DNA from: Campylobacter sp. RM16192
GTDB lineage: Bacteria; Campylobacterota; Campylobacteria; Campylobacterales; Campylobacteraceae
NCBI RefSeq assembly: GCF_004803855.2
Contig: NZ_CP012552.1
Location: 1,240,001-1,304,000, forward strand
Length of the DNA: 64,000 nt
Direction of reading: 5' to 3'
Position numbers and translations under genes: made by a program. Positions within the stretch are counted from its first letter, which is position 1; each line of letters opens with the position of its first letter. Below, piece by piece: positions 61,661 through 64,000 of the stretch. A model generated the notes under the pieces. That model was not told where the DNA came from. It saw only the letters and a list, made by a program, of their open reading frames with translations, and did not search any database.

Positions 61661-62226
61661 AGTACGCCCTTAGTGCTTGGGACTCCAACTCTTGAATTTT
61701 TAGCAAGAGCTCTTCTTAAAGCAACCGCGCAAGATTTAAAAGTAGCCTCTGCTATATGATGAGAATTTCTACCTCTAATCTTTGTAAGATGTAAAGTAAT
61801 ACCGGCATTAAATGCAAGAGCTTGAAAAAATTCATTAACAAGCTCTATGTCAAAAGATCCCACTTTGCCAGAATCTATACTATCATACACCAAATAAGCC
61901 CTATTTGAAAGATCAAGAGCACAGCTTACAGCTGCCTCATCCATGACTACAGTAGCCTCTCCAAATCTTTCTACGTTATTTACTGGATATATCATCTCTT
62001 TAAGTGCCAAGCCAAGAACAATGCCGACATCCTCTACAGTGTGATGAAAATCAACATGCAGATCACCGCTTGCTTTAATAGTTAGATCAAACAACGCATG
62101 CTTGCCAAAAGCCTCAAGCATATGGTCAAAAAAACCTATTCCTGTGCTTATATCACACTTTCCACTTCCGTAAATTTCTAAATTTAAACTAATATCCGTC
62201 TCTTTTGTTTTTCTATATTTTTGCAT
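61657..62226 (-). CDS. hisB: Imidazoleglycerol-phosphate dehydratase
   Basis: A 189-residue monofunctional HisB (step 6 of histidine synthesis). Marks are GIGFFDHMLEAFGKH, DFHHTVEDVGIVLG, VMDEAAVSCALDLS, and NSHHIAEATFKSCA; the two HHxxE/HHxxE-type motifs bind Mn. It lacks the phosphatase half of enteric HisB, as usual outside gammaproteobacteria. It sits between rlpA and kdsC in a cell-envelope operon rather than with other his genes. Confidence 0.97.
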   Translation of the reverse strand: MQKYRKTKETDISLNLEIYGSGKCDISTGIGFFDHMLEAFGKHALFDLTIKASGDLHVDFHHTVEDVGIVLGLALKEMIYPVNNVERFGEATVVMDEAAVSCALDLSNRAYLVYDSIDSGKVGSFDIELVNEFFQALAFNAGITLHLTKIRGRNSHHIAEATFKSCAVALRRALAKNSRVGVPSTKGVL

Positions 62227-62227
62227 A

Positions 62228-63037
62228 CTATTCCCTTGCTATAAACGCACCATCTATATGCCCCGCCTCTATAAAATCTCTAGCCTCATTTTCACTCCTA
62301 AAGCCTACTAAAAACACCCTGTAAACAGATTTTCCATTAACCATATACTCTCTAATTTGAGTACTATAGTTTTTTACAGAGTGAGTTCTTTTATAAGCAT
62401 TTGCACCACTTAAATTTTTAAAAGCACCAATTTGTACCATAAATACACCGCCCACAAAAGTATCTTGCTGGACTCTGCTTGTTATTTTAAGCTTTTGAGA
62501 GCTTGGTATATTAGCAACCTTACTGTTTACATTACCGTTGAATCCAATAACCTCTAAACTTACAGGTGCTGTACCAGAAGCTATCATATCTATCTTTTGA
62601 GCTCCTACTTTTGACAGATCTATAACCCTGCCTGCCACAAAAGGACCGCGATCATTAATCCTGACTATAATACTTTTGCCGTTCTTTAAATTTGTAACTC
62701 TTACCATTGTATTCATGGGTAAGGTTTTATGCGCAGCAGTCATATTATACATATTATAAATTTCGCCATTTGAGGTCTTTTTGCCATGAAAATTTGGTCC
62801 ATACCAGCTAGCTATTCCGCTTGCCTTATCCCCTACATTTACCACTGTAGGATAATATGTCTTTCCATTTACTGTATAAGGACGCATAGTAGCTTTATGC
62901 ACACCTTTTGAATTGTTTATCTTTACATTTGTAGGTCCCGTAGGGCCAAAATTTATACCTATCCAAGAGCATCCTGTAAAAAAAATAGATACAAAAATAG
63001 CCAAAAGGCCGAATTTGATACTATTTTGCAGTAGCAA
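62228..63037 (-). CDS. rlpA: RlpA-type lipoprotein lytic transglycosylase with SPOR domain
   Basis: A 269-residue lipoprotein with signal and lipobox IFFTGC. The RlpA double-psi barrel is GIASWYGPNFHGKKTSNGE ... MTAAHKTLPMNTMVRVTN ... VRINDRGPF ... VIDLS. A C-terminal SPOR domain (GGVFMVQIGAFKNLSGANAY to the end) binds denuded septal glycan. RlpA degrades stem-less peptidoglycan during division in Pseudomonas. It overlaps the MltD gene by 17 bases. Confidence 0.93.
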   Translation of the reverse strand: MLLQNSIKFGLLAIFVSIFFTGCSWIGINFGPTGPTNVKINNSKGVHKATMRPYTVNGKTYYPTVVNVGDKASGIASWYGPNFHGKKTSNGEIYNMYNMTAAHKTLPMNTMVRVTNLKNGKSIIVRINDRGPFVAGRVIDLSKVGAQKIDMIASGTAPVSLEVIGFNGNVNSKVANIPSSQKLKITSRVQQDTFVGGVFMVQIGAFKNLSGANAYKRTHSVKNYSTQIREYMVNGKSVYRVFLVGFRSENEARDFIEAGHIDGAFIARE

Positions 63038-64000
63038 GCTTTGCTCCGATAGATGAATTTGAGCTAATTAGACTGTTTGCATCCTTTAAATCCTTAAGTG
63101 CGACATCAAATTTCTCAGAAATTTCATTTAGGCTATCTCCGCTCTTTACTATATATTCGGCAAGATAGTTGATGTTTTGCTCCGTAGGGATCACTATGTT
63201 CTCATTTGGCTTTAGCTTATCGGATGTTAGATTATTATACTCTTTGATTATCTTATGACTAACTCCTGTTTTTTGAGCAATAGCCAAGAGAGTATCATCT
63301 TTTTTTATTGTATAAATTTCAAATTTACGATTTTGGGAGGCCTCAAAATTATCATTAAACATATTTTCCTTATTTTTAGGAATGTATAGATAGTATTGCT
63401 TATCCGTAGGTGGAGTATATACGAATTTAAGATGAGAGTTATACTCTTTCATTCTTTTTAAGCTAACTCCTATACTGTCTCCAACCTCCATCAAGGTAGT
63501 TCCTCCAGGAACATCAATCTTTGCAAGCTCAACAACTTTAGCATCACTTATCAAATTAGAATCGCTTGAGTTTTTGAAACTATTATCAGCCGCTATATTT
63601 GCGACAGTTAAAATTTTTACTATAAAATCTCTAGTCTCCTTTGGCAAATAGCCTTTTTTGTTATCAAGGAGTATATGCAAATTATCACTTCCAGCCTTTT
63701 TTATAGCAGATTTTAGCCTAGTTCCTCCGCAGTTATAAGCCATCATAGCCAGATACCATTTTCCAAATTCATCTTTTAAATTTTGAAGATATTTTGTAGC
63801 AGCGATAGTAGCAGCTATTGGATCTTTACGCTCATCAGCATACTCATCTACTCTAAGACCATAAAGTTTAGCCGTAGGAGCCATAAATTGCCAAATACCC
63901 ACAGCTTTTACTCTTGATACTACACTATTAGAAAACCCTGATTCTATCATCGCAAGATATAAAAATGACTCCGGGATACCTGAATCTTTGATAATTTTTT
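63021..64000 (-). CDS. mltD: Membrane-bound lytic transglycosylase D with LysM repeats, 5' end outside window
   Basis: At least 326 residues of an MltD-like transglycosylase; the frame continues to the window edge, with IPESFLYLAMIESGFS covering the catalytic Glu. The SLT domain continues with AVGIWQFMAPTAKLYGL and MAYNCGGTRLK. At least two C-terminal LysM-type units follow (YTIKKDDTLLAIAQKTGVSHKIIKEYN and YIVKSGDSLNEISEKFDVALKDLKDAN). It remodels peptidoglycan; with rlpA next to it, a role in septal wall processing is likely. The ATG at 63950 is internal, not the start. Confidence 0.92.
   Translation of the reverse strand, partial: KIIKDSGIPESFLYLAMIESGFSNSVVSRVKAVGIWQFMAPTAKLYGLRVDEYADERKDPIAATIAATKYLQNLKDEFGKWYLAMMAYNCGGTRLKSAIKKAGSDNLHILLDNKKGYLPKETRDFIVKILTVANIAADNSFKNSSDSNLISDAKVVELAKIDVPGGTTLMEVGDSIGVSLKRMKEYNSHLKFVYTPPTDKQYYLYIPKNKENMFNDNFEASQNRKFEIYTIKKDDTLLAIAQKTGVSHKIIKEYNNLTSDKLKPNENIVIPTEQNINYLAEYIVKSGDSLNEISEKFDVALKDLKDANSLISSNSSIGAKLATAK

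Noticed and set aside
1-64000. tRNA, rRNA or CRISPR arrays
   Set aside because: No cloverleaf, ribosomal RNA segment or regularly spaced repeat was found when reading both strands; a covariance-model scan would be needed to exclude small RNAs.

Overview
The window is an AT-rich chromosomal stretch of an epsilonproteobacterium, almost certainly a Campylobacter species other than C. jejuni. The grounds are the gene set and gene order as I remember them for the genus: rpsF-ssb-rpsR-lon-bamD-fliW; rpiB-apt-dedA-pepA-ychF; the cheR/cheB-fhlB2 to hemL-folD-lepB block; the metG-fbp-mobB-slt-yggT-gltX block; and the mrdA-engB-lptA-lptC-kdsC-rlpA-mltD block. A futalosine menaquinone gene (mqnC), a receiver-less CheB and a short RecG also fit. 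An octahaem hydroxylamine-oxidoreductase-like nitrite reductase locus (haoCA) points away from C. jejuni, towards species such as C. fetus, C. curvus or C. concisus. No database search was run.

Layout. 1-6.4 kb: RNase R tail, holA, the ribosomal/SSB operon behind a foldable leader, lon, bamD, fliW. 6.4-12.4 kb: four tightly packed genes, a 1346-residue exported protein followed by three pseudopilin-like proteins. 12.4-17.4 kb: hpf, then convergent recG, an M16-like protein and mqnC. 17.5-19.9 kb: a broken LapA/RTX-type adhesin gene (three single-base frameshifts and one nonsense codon). 20-24 kb: SPFH/NfeD pair, NlpE-like lipoprotein, Tat-exported superoxide reductase, MFS carrier. 24-31 kb: chemotaxis adaptation (cheR, cheB), flagellar-export relatives (FhlB2, FliK-like), membrane proteins, hemL, cytochrome c. 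31-39 kb: housekeeping operons. 39.4-41.4 kb: accessory insertion with an IS110-family recombinase, a strongly structured non-coding segment just upstream of it (bridge-RNA candidate), a small HTH-like gene, a frameshifted gene and an M15 endolysin-like peptidase. 41.5-46.6 kb: psd, metallophosphatase, haoA, haoC, a cysteine-free CRP/FNR regulator, mscL. 46.7-54.9 kb: gltX to the Mur-ligase-like gene. 55-64 kb: lipoprotein, queC, ybeY and a long cell-envelope operon (PBP2, MreD-like, EngB, LptA/C, KdsC, RlpA, MltD) with hisB inside it.

How the genes work together. The haoC-haoA pair should carry electrons from menaquinol to a periplasmic nitrite/hydroxylamine-reactive octahaem enzyme. An FNR-type palindrome sits at about -41.5 of its promoter, with a candidate regulator immediately upstream. 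MqnC feeds the menaquinone pool. The mrdA-mltD block serves wall elongation and LPS transport. The pseudopilin cluster lies next to fliW, where I recall C. jejuni keeping the transformation gene ctsT, so a DNA-uptake or surface-fibre role is a reasonable inference.

The most notable items are the IS110-type element with its candidate bridge RNA and passenger genes, the exported-giant/pseudopilin operon, and the haoCA regulatory arrangement. No tRNA, rRNA or CRISPR array was seen.
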